DNA of 64,000 bases from Nocardia acididurans (GCF_016741815.1 NZ_JAERRJ010000001.1:434001-498000), one strand, 5' to 3'. Counted from the stretch's first letter, positions 53,660 through 62,394 are shown. Numbers and translations are program-made. Notes: a model not told the origin generated them from the sequence alone.

Positions 53660-54040
53660 TCAGAAAGGAACGGGTGTCCGGTCGAATTCGCCGTCCCGCA
53701 CACCCGCGAGGAAAGCTTGCCACTCGCCAGGGGTGTAGACGAGGTCGATGCCGCCGCGGCTCAGGGTGGTGTGGCCGTCGGGGCCGGTGTGAGCGGTCAG
53801 GTCGTCCGGGATCACGGCCCGGTCGAGAAGGGTGTCGAGGAACCGCATCCACTCGGAGGCGGTGACGGTGATGACTGGCTCGTCCTCGGTGCGATGCGCC
53901 GGGTTGCGACGGTACTTGCTGTCTCGGATGAGCACCGCAGCACCATCGAATCGGACCTCGACGCATTGATTTCCGTTATTGGTGCGCGTCGAGGTGAACC
54001 AGCCGGTGGATTCCGGGAGGTATTTCGCGGTGTTAACCAT
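53660..54040 (-). CDS. Tandem DUF397 protein
   Basis: 126 residues from ATG 54040 (ATG 54049 is an alternative). It contains two DUF397 units: residues ~14-70 (TGWFTSTRTNNGNQCVEVRF, then VLIRDSKYRR) and a second, shorter one at ~95-125 (TLSRGGIDLVYTPGEWQAFL, then GVRDGEFD). DUF397 proteins are normally ~60-residue single units next to an XRE regulator; a double unit is less common. In Streptomyces such pairs (WhiJ-type) act in developmental control, the small protein relieving or modulating the DNA-binding partner. The XRE gene lies 32 bases upstream on the same strand, so the pair is co-transcribed. Confidence 0.85.
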   Translation of the reverse strand: MVNTAKYLPESTGWFTSTRTNNGNQCVEVRFDGAAVLIRDSKYRRNPAHRTEDEPVITVTASEWMRFLDTLLDRAVIPDDLTAHTGPDGHTTLSRGGIDLVYTPGEWQAFLAGVRDGEFDRTPVPF

Positions 54041-54072
54041 GTGGAGCATTTTACCGTTTTTCGCCCTGTCTC

Positions 54073-54924
54073 CTACCCTTGCGAATAATGTTTGATCATC
54101 TCCAAAGACTCTGCGCGACCTAGAGATTGGTCGAGTGCGCGCACAAATGCAAAAGCCAGATCGCGCACCAGATCCGGATCGTCCACGGCACCCCCGAATA
54201 CCGAGCTTTCCACCCAGCCGAAAGTCGGCAGCGATTCCACAGCGAAATCCAGCAGGTGAAAACTCGAGCCGCCGAGAATCGCGCCGTGCGTCGCCGCGAA
54301 CGGAATCACCCGCACGGTCACCGAATCCAGTGCTTCCAGCAGTTCCACGAGGTGCTCGAGCTGACCGCGCAACACCTTCGGCCCGCCGATCTGCTGCAGC
54401 AGGGTGGCCTCCCCGACCACCGCCGTCAACTCCACGCGTTCACTACCGCGCAAACGCTCCTGCCGGCGCATGCGCACGGCCACGAGCTGTTCCACCTGAA
54501 CCGGCCGGATCATCACATCGGCACTGATCAGAGCCCGCGCATACTCTTCAGTCTGCAGCAGGCCGGGAATCACCAGACTGTCATAACTGCGAATGCTCTC
54601 GGCCCCGAACTCCATGCCGTAATACCGCTGCAGTTCCGGCCCGATCAGCGCCGAGGATTTCGCCCACCAGCCGCGCTCCTTGCTGACCGCGAGCAGTTCC
54701 TGAAGTTCCTTGCGCTCTTCACCATCCACCTCGAGCAGTTCCAGCACGGGACCGATGGTGTTGACGGTGAGAACCCGGCGGCCCTTCTCCACATGCGACC
54801 AATTGGCGGGTGTGAAACCCACCCGCTTGGCGAACGTCGCCGAATCGAAGCCGCGCTGCTCGCGCAGCTCCCGTAATCGCAGTACCAGCTCCCACCGGGC
54901 AACAGTGGGCGAGACGGGTGCCAT
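54073..54924 (-). CDS. XRE-family transcriptional regulator with DUF5753 domain
   Basis: 283 residues. An N-terminal helix-turn-helix (~12-70) reads LRLRELREQRGFDSATFAKR and FTPANWSHVEKGRRVLTVN. The C-terminal domain (~95-275) is DUF5753: YDSLVIPGLLQTEEYARALI, then VAVRMRRQERLRGSERVEL and VIPFAATHGAILGGSSFHLL. DUF5753 is thought to bind a ligand or the partner protein. It is the DNA-binding half of a WhiJ/DUF397-type pair. Divergent from the 155-residue gene at 55015, with a 90-bp region between them that probably holds its operator. Confidence 0.9.
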   Translation of the reverse strand: MAPVSPTVARWELVLRLRELREQRGFDSATFAKRVGFTPANWSHVEKGRRVLTVNTIGPVLELLEVDGEERKELQELLAVSKERGWWAKSSALIGPELQRYYGMEFGAESIRSYDSLVIPGLLQTEEYARALISADVMIRPVQVEQLVAVRMRRQERLRGSERVELTAVVGEATLLQQIGGPKVLRGQLEHLVELLEALDSVTVRVIPFAATHGAILGGSSFHLLDFAVESLPTFGWVESSVFGGAVDDPDLVRDLAFAFVRALDQSLGRAESLEMIKHYSQG

Positions 54925-55014
54925 GGGTTCGGATCGTACGCCCCCGAACTCGCTGGCGTGTGACTATTGTCATACCGGTTGCTCCGGAATATGGTCGGTA
55001 GCAGGAGGTTCGCC

Positions 55015-55482
55015 ATGAGCGCGCTGGACCCATCCTCGTACGCCGCTACGCAGGAAGCGCTGGCCCGCTGCCGTCGCTACCGCAAGGAACACGGGCTGTA
55101 CGGGATCGTCGATTCGGCCATGGGCCGGATCATGCTGGAGATCGGGGCGGTCGGCGCCGTCACCATGCCCGCCGACCTCGGCATGAAGGTGCGCAACCAC
55201 CTGAAGTCGAAACAGCGGTGCGGGCCGGTCATCAACCATCCGCGTTCGGGCCGTTGGACATTCCTCACCGGGCCGACCGACGACTCCTACCTCGACACCA
55301 CCCTGTTCTCGGATCTGTTCCGCGACTGCGCCGCGGTCGCGCTGCCCGGTAGCCACATCGTGCTGCCCTCACCCACGGACGAGCACAGCGGCTACCGGGC
55401 CTGGATCTGCCCGCCGGACGGCGACTTCCGGCCCGATATGGGCGAAGTGGTCAGTGCCACAAGGGAATGCCGGGTGCACTGA
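55015..55482 (+). CDS. Conserved hypothetical protein next to the XRE/DUF397 pair
   Basis: 155 residues from ATG 55015, with GCAGGAGG 6 bases upstream. No signal peptide or membrane helix. Notable stretches are AALARCRRYRKEHGLYGI-type helix near the N-terminus, VGAVTMPADLGMKVRNHLKS, and a Gly/Pro/Asp-rich middle (GRWTFLTGPTDDSYLD), ending in ICPPDGDFRPDMGEV. I do not recognise a family with confidence; small proteins of this look occur beside XRE/DUF397 pairs in Nocardia and Streptomyces, sometimes described as primase-like because of the TGP-type loop. Divergent from the XRE gene, it may be that regulator's target. Confidence 0.6.
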   Translation: MSALDPSSYAATQEALARCRRYRKEHGLYGIVDSAMGRIMLEIGAVGAVTMPADLGMKVRNHLKSKQRCGPVINHPRSGRWTFLTGPTDDSYLDTTLFSDLFRDCAAVALPGSHIVLPSPTDEHSGYRAWICPPDGDFRPDMGEVVSATRECRVH

Positions 55483-55497
55483 CCGCCCGGCAACGAC

Positions 55498-56016
55498 TCA
55501 GCGCGGCGGCTCGGGGGTGACGGTGACGCCGAACTTGTCCTCCACGCGCTGATTGAAATCGCGCTCGCACTGCTCGATCTTGGCCTGGTCGCCGCCCGCC
55601 TGCTGCACGCAGTCGACATAGTCGGTGACGCCGGTGTCCTTCACGAACACCCAGATGATCAGACCGAAGATGACCGAGCCGATCAGGCCCAGCGCACCCA
55701 GGATGAGACCGGTGACCGCCATGCCGGTACCGCCGGCCTGCCCCTTGCGCGCCTTGGACATGGCGACGATGCCGATGATGACCGCGATCAGACCCAGCAG
55801 CACGCCGCCGATGACGGTGAACACCGCGGGCAGCGAGAGAATGCCCAGCACCAGCGCGGTGATGGCCAGGCCCTTGCCCTTCGGCGACTCCTGCCAGTAC
55901 TGCTGGCCGCCGCTGTTCGGCGGCGGCGGATAACCGCCGGGCTGCTGGGGATAACCGCCGGGCGGCGGCGAGGGGTACTGCTCGCCGTACTGGCCGGGGG
56001 GCGGGTATTGCGACAT
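55498..56016 (-). CDS. DUF4190-type small membrane protein with Pro/Tyr-rich N-terminus
   Basis: 172 residues. Residues 1-~45 are a low-complexity Pro/Gly/Tyr/Gln tail (QYPPPGQYGEQYPSPPPGGY), typical of actinobacterial membrane-anchored proteins and possibly a binding platform. Two closely spaced membrane helices form a hairpin (~52-85, ITALVLGILSLPAVFTVIGG, LLGLIAVIIGIVAMSKARKG) and a third follows (~98-122). This is the DUF4190 repeat structure. A soluble tail (DYVDCVQQAGGDQAKIEQCE) carries two Cys. Function is unknown. Converges on the 155-residue gene with a 15-bp gap. Confidence 0.75.
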   Translation of the reverse strand: MSQYPPPGQYGEQYPSPPPGGYPQQPGGYPPPPNSGGQQYWQESPKGKGLAITALVLGILSLPAVFTVIGGVLLGLIAVIIGIVAMSKARKGQAGGTGMAVTGLILGALGLIGSVIFGLIIWVFVKDTGVTDYVDCVQQAGGDQAKIEQCERDFNQRVEDKFGVTVTPEPPR

Positions 56017-56110
56017 GCGGCGTCCTTCCGTCGGGTGATGCTCCCGGTATCGCGCACGCGCGGACGAGCCGTTAACGCGCCCGGTTCGTCCGGAACAGCT
56101 GACCTAGATG

Positions 56111-56881
56111 CTATTGCCCACCCAGTCGGGCATGCATCTCCCACACCAGAATCTCGGACGGCAGGTTCGCCGTGATGCGCTGACCGCCACTGCGGGCCAA
56201 CCGCACCGCGTCACCCTCGTAGAGGGTGCCCGCACCCTCCATCTCCACTTCCCCGCGCGCCACGAACAGATGCAGGTACGGGGCCTCCGGTAGTCGAACC
56301 TCCGCCGCCGGAGCCAACCGCCCGACATGCATGGCCGCATGCGAACTGTTGATGGCGATGGCCGTGCGATCCCGATAGCGCGGTAGCCCCGACGCCACCG
56401 TCACCAGGCGGCCGCCCGCCAGCTCGTCGTCGATCTCCAGCTGCTGATACCCGGGCGTCAGGCCGGGCTCGTCCGGAACCACCCACATCTGGACGAAGTG
56501 CACGGGCTCGTCATGCTCCGGATCGGCGCTGATCCGCCAGGAATCGTTCTTCTCCGAATGCAGGATGCCGGTGCCCGCGCTCATCCGCTGCGCCAGACCC
56601 GGATAGATGACGCCGCTGTGCCCCAGCGAATCCTGGTGCACCAGGCTGCCGCTCAACACCCAGGTGACGATCTCCATATCCCGGTGCGGATGGGTTTCGA
56701 AACCCTCCCCGGGCGCGACGATGTCCTCATTGTTCACGAGCAGCAGGCCGTGATGGGTGTTGTCCGGATCGTAGTGTTCCCCGAACGAAAACGAATGCTT
56801 CGAATCCAGCCACGCCACACGGGTTTTCATGCGGTCGCCGCCACGATGGATATCGATGTGTGGTGTCGTGAGCGTGGACAC
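56111..56881 (-). CDS. Pirin family protein (cupin, quercetinase-like)
   Basis: 256 residues from GTG 56881, with GAGAGGAG 7 bases upstream; the frame is open nine codons further. The N-terminal cupin has the pirin metal site: HPHRDMEIVTWVLSGSLVHQ (two His) and AQRMSAGTGILHSEKN (His and Glu). The C-terminal cupin lacks metal ligands (APYLHLFVARGEVEMEGAG). This is the layout of YhhW/YhaK-type pirins, some of which degrade quercetin and others act as redox sensors. Cytoplasmic; role unknown. No operon partner. Confidence 0.9.
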   Translation of the reverse strand: MSTLTTPHIDIHRGGDRMKTRVAWLDSKHSFSFGEHYDPDNTHHGLLLVNNEDIVAPGEGFETHPHRDMEIVTWVLSGSLVHQDSLGHSGVIYPGLAQRMSAGTGILHSEKNDSWRISADPEHDEPVHFVQMWVVPDEPGLTPGYQQLEIDDELAGGRLVTVASGLPRYRDRTAIAINSSHAAMHVGRLAPAAEVRLPEAPYLHLFVARGEVEMEGAGTLYEGDAVRLARSGGQRITANLPSEILVWEMHARLGGQ

Positions 56882-57137
56882 CGCCGTACTCCTCTCACCG
56901 GCGAGCACCGATCACATTCAGGGTAGGTGCACCTTCGGCACGCCCACCTGAACTCCGGGTAAATTTTACCGTGGGAGCAGCATTGCTCTGTATGCCGCCG
57001 ACCAGGCACTTCGGTCACCGCGACCGGTCGGCGCAAATACCCGGCGACCCGACACCACCGGAACCGTCCTGTCGGCGGGACACCGACGGCGACCGTATCA
57101 TGATGTGCCGCAAGTGAAACCGGAGGGAGAGCGAGGA

Positions 57138-57608
57138 ATGCGACCCGAGGTACTCGCGGGCATCGAACGCGAACTCCGGCAGCAGGCCGATAGCGAGGGG
57201 ATCGTCCACTTCGTGGTGGGCGTAGCGGTGTTCCGCGGTGGCAAACTCCTGGTCGTACGGCGTGTCGCCGACGACTGGCACGGGGGAATGTACGAACTGC
57301 CCGGTGGCGGCGTGGAATCCGGGGAATCCTTCGCCGAATGCGTCGAACGCGAACTCTACGAGGAAACCGGGTTACGGGTCCGCCGGATCACCGACGTCCT
57401 CGGCGGATTCGATTACGCCACCCGCACCAAATCGCGGGTCCGCAAATACAGCTTCGTCGTGGAGACCGAACCCGGCGAGGTATCCCTCGCACCCGGCGAA
57501 CACGACCAATTCCAATGGATCGACGCCGACAGCCTCGACAATCTGCCCATGGCCGAGGACATGCGGGCCGCGGTCTTCGCGCTGGTGACCACCCACCCGG
57601 CACGGTGA
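57138..57608 (+). CDS. Nudix hydrolase
   Basis: 156 residues from ATG 57138, preceded by GGGAGAGCGAGGA; an upstream ATG (57105) is possible. The complete Nudix box GX5EX7REUXEEXGU is present at ~58-80: GGGVESGESFAECVERELYEETGL read as GGGVESGESFAECVER plus ELYEETGL. Upstream, GVAVFRGGKLLVVRRVADD and MYELPGG are the usual MutT-like context. It hydrolyses a nucleoside diphosphate linked to another moiety; the substrate is not readable. GTGA overlap couples it to the MFS gene that follows, so it might process something related to the exported compound, which is only a context guess. Confidence 0.9.
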   Translation: MRPEVLAGIERELRQQADSEGIVHFVVGVAVFRGGKLLVVRRVADDWHGGMYELPGGGVESGESFAECVERELYEETGLRVRRITDVLGGFDYATRTKSRVRKYSFVVETEPGEVSLAPGEHDQFQWIDADSLDNLPMAEDMRAAVFALVTTHPAR

Positions 57609-58963
57609 ACACCCCCGCACCGCCCGGACCGGCCCGCCCCGAGCCCGCCCGGCGCTCCCCCCGTGACCTCACCAGGAGCCTGCGCACGGTCCTGCGCGAG
57701 AGTCCGGGCGTGCTGCGACTCACCACCATCCGGCTCGCCGGGCAGTTCGGCGACGGCATGTTCCAGGGCGCGCTGTCCGGGGCCATCCTCTTCAATCCGG
57801 AACGGGAAACCGATCCGCTTGCCATCGCGGGCGGATTCGCGGCGCTGCTGCTGCCGTACTCGATCATCGGGCCGTACGCGGGGGCGCTGCTGGACCGCTG
57901 GGACCGGCGGACCGTGCTGCTGGTCGCGAACCTGCTGCGGGTGGTGCTGATCGGCGTCACCGCCGCGGCGCTGTACTCGGGCTTGCGGGCGACACCGCTG
58001 CTGATCCTCGCGCTCGCGGTGGTCGGCACCTCGCGGTTCATCGGCGCGGGCGTGTCGGCGTCACTGCCGCATGTGCTCGCCCAGCATCGGCTGGTGCCGA
58101 TGAACTCGATCGTCGCGACGGTGGCCTCCGGGTTCACCATCGCCGGGGTGGGCACCGCCTTCGCGATCATCAAGGTGGTCGGGGCGGGCGACTTCGGATC
58201 GGCCGTGGCCGTGGCGGCCAGTACCGCCGGGTCGGTGATCGCCGCCCTGGCCGCGGCCGGGTTCGCGGCGCGCGCGCTCGGACCGGACGGGCTGTCGGAC
58301 CGGGCGCGGAGTTCCGTGCGGGCCATCGCCTCCGGACTGCGGTCGGGGGCCACCGCGGCGTGGCGGTCCCGCGAGGTGACCACAGCGATGATCGGCATCG
58401 GCGCGCACCGGGTGGTGTTCGGCGCGGACACCATGCTGATGGTGCTCGTGCTGCGGCGCGGCGAAGGCGGCGTCGGCACCCATATGGCGAAATTCAGCGC
58501 GGCCATCACGGCGGCCGGAGCGGGCATGGTGGTCGCGGCCGTGGTCGCGCCGGTGCTGATTCCACGGCTCGGGCGATCCCGGACCGTGATGGCCGGGCTG
58601 GCTGTCGCGACCGTGGTGCAGGTGCTGCTGGTCACGCCGGTCACGGTGGCCACGGGCGCGGCCGAACGGTCGGCGGAGATCGCGCTGCTGGTGGCGGCGT
58701 TCCTGCTCGGACTGGCCGGGCAGACGATCAAGCTGACCGGAGACGCGGCCATGCAGATCGATATCGACGACGCACACCGCGGGCAGGTGTTCGCCCTGCA
58801 GGACACGGTCTTCAACATCACCTTCGTGTCGGCGATCGCGGGGACAGCCTTGCTGATCCCGGCCGATGGGCGCTCGCCGGGCGTGGTGATCGCGGCGGCC
58901 GGGGTGTACTGCTGCGGCATCGCGGCGATCCTGGCGAACTCGCGGCGCGGCGCCGGGGTGTAG
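57605..58963 (+). CDS. Major facilitator superfamily exporter
   Basis: 452 residues from GTG 57605, which overlaps the Nudix stop (GTGA). After a ~30-residue Pro/Arg-rich cytoplasmic start come about twelve hydrophobic segments, e.g. GGFAALLLPYSIIGPYAGAL, the loop LDRWDRRTVLLVANLLRVVL (MFS motif A-like D-R-x-x-R-R) and VLLVTPVTVATGAAERSAEI. The layout is that of enterobactin-exporter-like or drug-efflux MFS proteins (DHA3-like). Substrate unknown. The preceding Nudix gene and the 224-bp gap after it bound a two-gene operon. Confidence 0.83.
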   Translation: MNTPAPPGPARPEPARRSPRDLTRSLRTVLRESPGVLRLTTIRLAGQFGDGMFQGALSGAILFNPERETDPLAIAGGFAALLLPYSIIGPYAGALLDRWDRRTVLLVANLLRVVLIGVTAAALYSGLRATPLLILALAVVGTSRFIGAGVSASLPHVLAQHRLVPMNSIVATVASGFTIAGVGTAFAIIKVVGAGDFGSAVAVAASTAGSVIAALAAAGFAARALGPDGLSDRARSSVRAIASGLRSGATAAWRSREVTTAMIGIGAHRVVFGADTMLMVLVLRRGEGGVGTHMAKFSAAITAAGAGMVVAAVVAPVLIPRLGRSRTVMAGLAVATVVQVLLVTPVTVATGAAERSAEIALLVAAFLLGLAGQTIKLTGDAAMQIDIDDAHRGQVFALQDTVFNITFVSAIAGTALLIPADGRSPGVVIAAAGVYCCGIAAILANSRRGAGV

Positions 58964-59187
58964 CCGCCTGGTCATCCCGGCGCGGAATGACGAAGAGACA
59001 CACATCCGAGGGGTGGGTGGTGTTCGAATCCCATTGGGGTCGCCGGACAGTGCGGTCCGGGCGGCCCGTCTTCCCGCCCCGGCGGGTGGTATCGGCTCGG
59101 TCACAACGCCGCGAACACCGGGCACGCCGAGCCCGGGTGCACGACTTGTCCGGTTACGGTAGGTCGATTCGATTCGAGGAGACGCAC

Positions 59188-60780
59188 ATCCGATCGGATA
59201 TTCCTGCCACGCTCGTGTTCTCGGGGGTACTCACCCTCGGGACGGTCCTGCTACCGGCTGCGCCCGCGCACTCCGCGCCGCATCCGTGGCAACCGCCGCC
59301 CGTGAACAGTTGCGGCGAAACCGGATTCGACCCGCTCGCCCGCGAACGCGAACCCGGAACCCAACCGCCGCCGCCCGACAACACGATCCGCATCGATGTG
59401 CCGGTGCCGGAGATCATCGAGGTGCCGATACCCGGCCCGGCGCAGGACAACACGCGCATCGTCGCGGAACCGCTGCCCGAGGACCCGTGCGCCAACCCCT
59501 GCCCGGATATCCGGGACCGGCCCAAGCCGGCGCCGGAGGCCGCCGAAGCGCCTGCGCCGGAGGGCAATCCGGAGGAATCCGCCCCGGGGACCGGTGAACC
59601 CGGCGGCGGCAGCGGGGGCAGCGCCGCCATCCCGTGGCCGAAGCTCGAGATCAATACCCAGACCGAGCTCATTCCCGTGCCGGTGCCGGGTGGCGAGGAA
59701 CCCGAACCGCAGCCCGCGCCCGAACCCGCCGCACAGGTCGCCGATCCCGCGCCCGTCGCCGCACCGCCTGCGCTGCCCGTCGTGGAATCGGTGGACGTGG
59801 TCGACCAGATGACCGGACCCGGCTCGGAGAACCGGACCGATATGCGCTGGTCGGTGGACGGCACCGATCTGGGACTCATGTGGGAGACCAAACCCGGTGA
59901 GGTCGCGGTGGTCTTCGGCGACACCTTCGGCAAGGGGTGGGAGCCCATCGGCGGCGGCACCGGCGATCAGGACTGGCGCAGCAATGTCATCGGCTACAGC
60001 ACCGACACCGACCTGTCCGACGGGCTCACCCTCGACACCTTCGCGCAGGACAGCCGCTGCCACGCCGCCGAGATCCTGGCCAGCCGCAAGATCAACAACT
60101 TCGAGATCACCACCATCCCGACGAGCGGTTTCGCCCTCGGCGACCGGCAGTACCTCACCTATATGTCGGTGGCGCGGTGGAGCAAGGTGCCCGGCATGTG
60201 GTGGACCAACCTGGGCGGCCTCGCCTGGTCCGACGACAACGGCAGCACCTGGACCAAATCCCAATGGGCGCAATGGCACAACCTGTTCGGGCTCGGCCGG
60301 TTCCAGGTGGCCACCATGGTGCCGCACGGGGATCACGTCTACATGTTCGGAACGCCGAACGGGCGCATGGGCGTCATCGGGCTCGCCCGGGTGCCCAAGG
60401 ATCAGATCCTCAACAAGACCGCCTACCAGTACTGGATCAACGGAACCTGGGAACCCGCCAACGGACCCGGCGAATGGCTCGCCACCCCACTGGTTTCCGG
60501 CACCGCCAGTGAACTCGCCATCCGCTACGACGCGGCGAGCGGGCTCTGGCAGATGATCTACCTGGACGTCACCACCAACCGCATGGTGCTGCGCACCGCC
60601 ACCGAACCCCAAGGGACCTGGACGGATCCGGTGACGCTGGTGACCGCCGACGACTATCCCAGCCTCTACGGCGGTTTCATCCACCCCTGGTCCAGCGGCA
60701 ACGACCTGTACTTCGCCATGTCCACCTGGAACGCCTACAACGTCTTCCTCATGCGGGCGGTAATCGACTCCGGCCGTTGA
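59188..60780 (+). CDS. Secreted DUF4185 protein, copy 1 (start codon apparently ATC)
   Basis: 530 residues if translation begins at the ATC at 59188. No ATG, GTG or TTG lies in a usable place: GAGGAG (59176-59181) is 6 bases before this in-frame ATC, and the bases upstream match the 5' leader of copy 2. The product would be a good signal peptide (IRSDIPATLVFSGVLTLGTV, cleaved near AHSAPHPW), a Pro/Glu-rich linker with Cys (EDPCANPCPDIRD), then a beta-propeller-type domain (~210-530: DMRWSVDGTDLGLMWETKPG, SVIG-like NVIGYSTDTDLSDG, WWTNLGGLAWSDDNGSTWTK). DUF4185 members include endo-D-arabinanases (CAZy GH183). If no rare start is used, the gene may be silent. GTG 59215 is a poorer alternative. 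Confidence 0.7.
   Translation: MRSDIPATLVFSGVLTLGTVLLPAAPAHSAPHPWQPPPVNSCGETGFDPLAREREPGTQPPPPDNTIRIDVPVPEIIEVPIPGPAQDNTRIVAEPLPEDPCANPCPDIRDRPKPAPEAAEAPAPEGNPEESAPGTGEPGGGSGGSAAIPWPKLEINTQTELIPVPVPGGEEPEPQPAPEPAAQVADPAPVAAPPALPVVESVDVVDQMTGPGSENRTDMRWSVDGTDLGLMWETKPGEVAVVFGDTFGKGWEPIGGGTGDQDWRSNVIGYSTDTDLSDGLTLDTFAQDSRCHAAEILASRKINNFEITTIPTSGFALGDRQYLTYMSVARWSKVPGMWWTNLGGLAWSDDNGSTWTKSQWAQWHNLFGLGRFQVATMVPHGDHVYMFGTPNGRMGVIGLARVPKDQILNKTAYQYWINGTWEPANGPGEWLATPLVSGTASELAIRYDAASGLWQMIYLDVTTNRMVLRTATEPQGTWTDPVTLVTADDYPSLYGGFIHPWSSGNDLYFAMSTWNAYNVFLMRAVIDSGR
59974..60078 (+). repeat. 105-bp direct repeat, copy 1
   Basis: Identical over 105 bases to 61576-61680 (offset 1602). It lies inside the propeller domain of the two DUF4185 genes and is the longest identical run I found between them. 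It could serve for homologous recombination that would delete or duplicate one gene. Confidence 0.9.
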
Positions 60781-60831
60781 CATATCGGCTACGGTGAGGC
60801 GATTCGATCTCGGAGGGGACGCAGCACTGCA

Positions 60832-62373
60832 ATGGGATGGCAACGGGCCGCGGCGGCATCGCGCGCGGAAACTCCTGCCGTACTGGCACTTTCGGGGGTG
60901 ATCACGCTGGGTGCGGTGCTGCTGCCCGCCGCGCCCGCCACCGCCGGGCCGCACCCCTACGCGCCGCCGCCCGTGAACAGTTGCGGCGAAACAGGATTCG
61001 ATCCGCTCTACCGCAAAGCGCCCGACGGATACACACCGCCGGTGAATCCCACCATCGCCGTGCCGGTTCCGGTGCCGCAGATCCTGCAGGTGCCGATGTA
61101 CGGGCCGAAAGCGGACAACACCCGGATCGTCGCCGACCCGCTGCCCGAGGACCCGTGCGCCAACCCGTGCCCGGACATCCGCGACACGCCCCCGAAGACC
61201 ACGCCGCCGAACACGCCGGGCGGCGGATCCGTTGCGCTGCCGCAGATCTCGATCAAGCCGGAACCGGAGATCATTCCCGTTCCGGTGCCGGGTGGCGAAC
61301 CACCCGAACCGCAGCCCGCGCCGGAAGCCGCCGTCCAGGTCGCGGCACCCGGTCCGGTCGCGGCGCCGGTCGGCGCGCCCGGCCTCGAATCCGTGCGGGT
61401 GGTCGGCCAGCTGACCGGGCCCGGTTCGGCCAACCGCACCGATATGCGCTGGTCCGTGGACGGCACCGACCTCGGACTCATGTGGGAGACCAAACCCGGC
61501 GAGGTCGCCGTGGTCTTCGGCGACACCTTCGGCAAGGGCTGGCAGCCGGGCGGCGCGGGCACCGATCAACAGGATTGGCGCAGCAATGTCATCGGCTACA
61601 GCACCGACACCGACCTGTCCGACGGGCTCACCCTCGACACCTTCGCGCAGGACAGCCGCTGCCACGCCGCCGAGATCCTGAGCAGCCGCAAGATCGGCAA
61701 CTACGAGGTCACCACCATCCCCACCAGCGGCTTCGCCCTCGACGACCGGCAGTACCTCACCTACATGTCGGTGAAACGGTGGAGCAAGATCCCGGGCATG
61801 TGGTGGACCAACCACGGCGGCATCGCCTGGTCCGACGACAACGGCAGCACCTGGACCAAATCCCAATGGGCACAGTGGGACAACCTGTTCGGACTGGGCC
61901 GGTTCCAGGTGGCCACCATGGTGCCGCACGGGGATCACGTCTACATGTTCGGCACACCCAACGGGCGCATCGGCGTCATCGGACTCGCCCGGGTGCCCAA
62001 GGATCAGGTGCTGAACAAGACCGCCTACCAGTACTGGATCGACGGGGTGTGGCAGCCCGCCGCCACGGCGCACGAATTCTTCGCCACCCCGGTGGTTTCC
62101 GGGACCGCCAGCGAACTGTCCATCCGCTACGACACCGCGAGCGGGCGGTGGCAGATGGTGTACCTCGACACCCTGCGGCACCAGATCGTGCTGCGCACCG
62201 CCGCCGAACCGCAGGGCGCGTGGAGTGAACCGGTGGCGCTGCTCGACACCGACGACTATCCGACGGCGTACGGCGGGTTCATCCATCCGTGGTCGACGGG
62301 GAACGAACTGTACTTCGCGGTGTCCACGTGGAACGCGTACAACGTGTTCCTCATGCAGGCCACGCTGCGGTGA
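60832..62373 (+). CDS. Secreted DUF4185 protein, copy 2
   Basis: 513 residues from ATG 60832, with GGAGGGG 9 bases upstream. Signal peptide at ~1-38 (ALSGVITLGAVLLPAAPAT then AGPHPYAP). The layout mirrors copy 1: VNSCGETGFDPLYRKAPDGY, a Pro-rich linker with EDPCANPCPDIRDTPPK, and the conserved domain with DMRWSVDGTDLGLMWETKPG and RFQVATMVPHGDHVYMFGTP. DUF4185 folds as a five-bladed propeller; some members cut the D-arabinan of mycobacterial arabinogalactan and lipoarabinomannan. Secretion in a Nocardia-like host with such a wall suggests wall remodelling; which acids are catalytic cannot be read here. Tandem paralogue of the preceding gene, 51 bp downstream. Confidence 0.85.
   Translation: MGWQRAAAASRAETPAVLALSGVITLGAVLLPAAPATAGPHPYAPPPVNSCGETGFDPLYRKAPDGYTPPVNPTIAVPVPVPQILQVPMYGPKADNTRIVADPLPEDPCANPCPDIRDTPPKTTPPNTPGGGSVALPQISIKPEPEIIPVPVPGGEPPEPQPAPEAAVQVAAPGPVAAPVGAPGLESVRVVGQLTGPGSANRTDMRWSVDGTDLGLMWETKPGEVAVVFGDTFGKGWQPGGAGTDQQDWRSNVIGYSTDTDLSDGLTLDTFAQDSRCHAAEILSSRKIGNYEVTTIPTSGFALDDRQYLTYMSVKRWSKIPGMWWTNHGGIAWSDDNGSTWTKSQWAQWDNLFGLGRFQVATMVPHGDHVYMFGTPNGRIGVIGLARVPKDQVLNKTAYQYWIDGVWQPAATAHEFFATPVVSGTASELSIRYDTASGRWQMVYLDTLRHQIVLRTAAEPQGAWSEPVALLDTDDYPTAYGGFIHPWSTGNELYFAVSTWNAYNVFLMQATLR
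61576..61680 (+). repeat. 105-bp direct repeat, copy 2
   Basis: Second copy of the 105-base identical run shared with 59974-60078. Conservation at synonymous positions shows either recent duplication or gene conversion between the two DUF4185 genes. Confidence 0.9.
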
Positions 62374-62394
62374 GAAGCGTTCCGGTGCGGGCGA

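Noticed and set aside
59017..59046. TTCGAATCCC-like stretch resembling a tRNA T-arm, a possible attachment-site remnant
   Set aside because: The flanking bases do not form a T-stem and no anticodon arm or acceptor partner is present; no integrase or phage gene is nearby.
58360..59187. The 5' extension of the DUF4185 copy 1 frame
   Set aside because: It overlaps the MFS gene in another frame, reads Arg/Gly-rich, and crosses the leader shared with copy 2.
59251..62286. A 1011-codon open frame on the minus strand
   Set aside because: It runs antisense through both DUF4185 genes, whose plus-strand products have clear signal peptides and conserved domains; the antisense product has no family features and a composition typical of GC-rich shadow frames.
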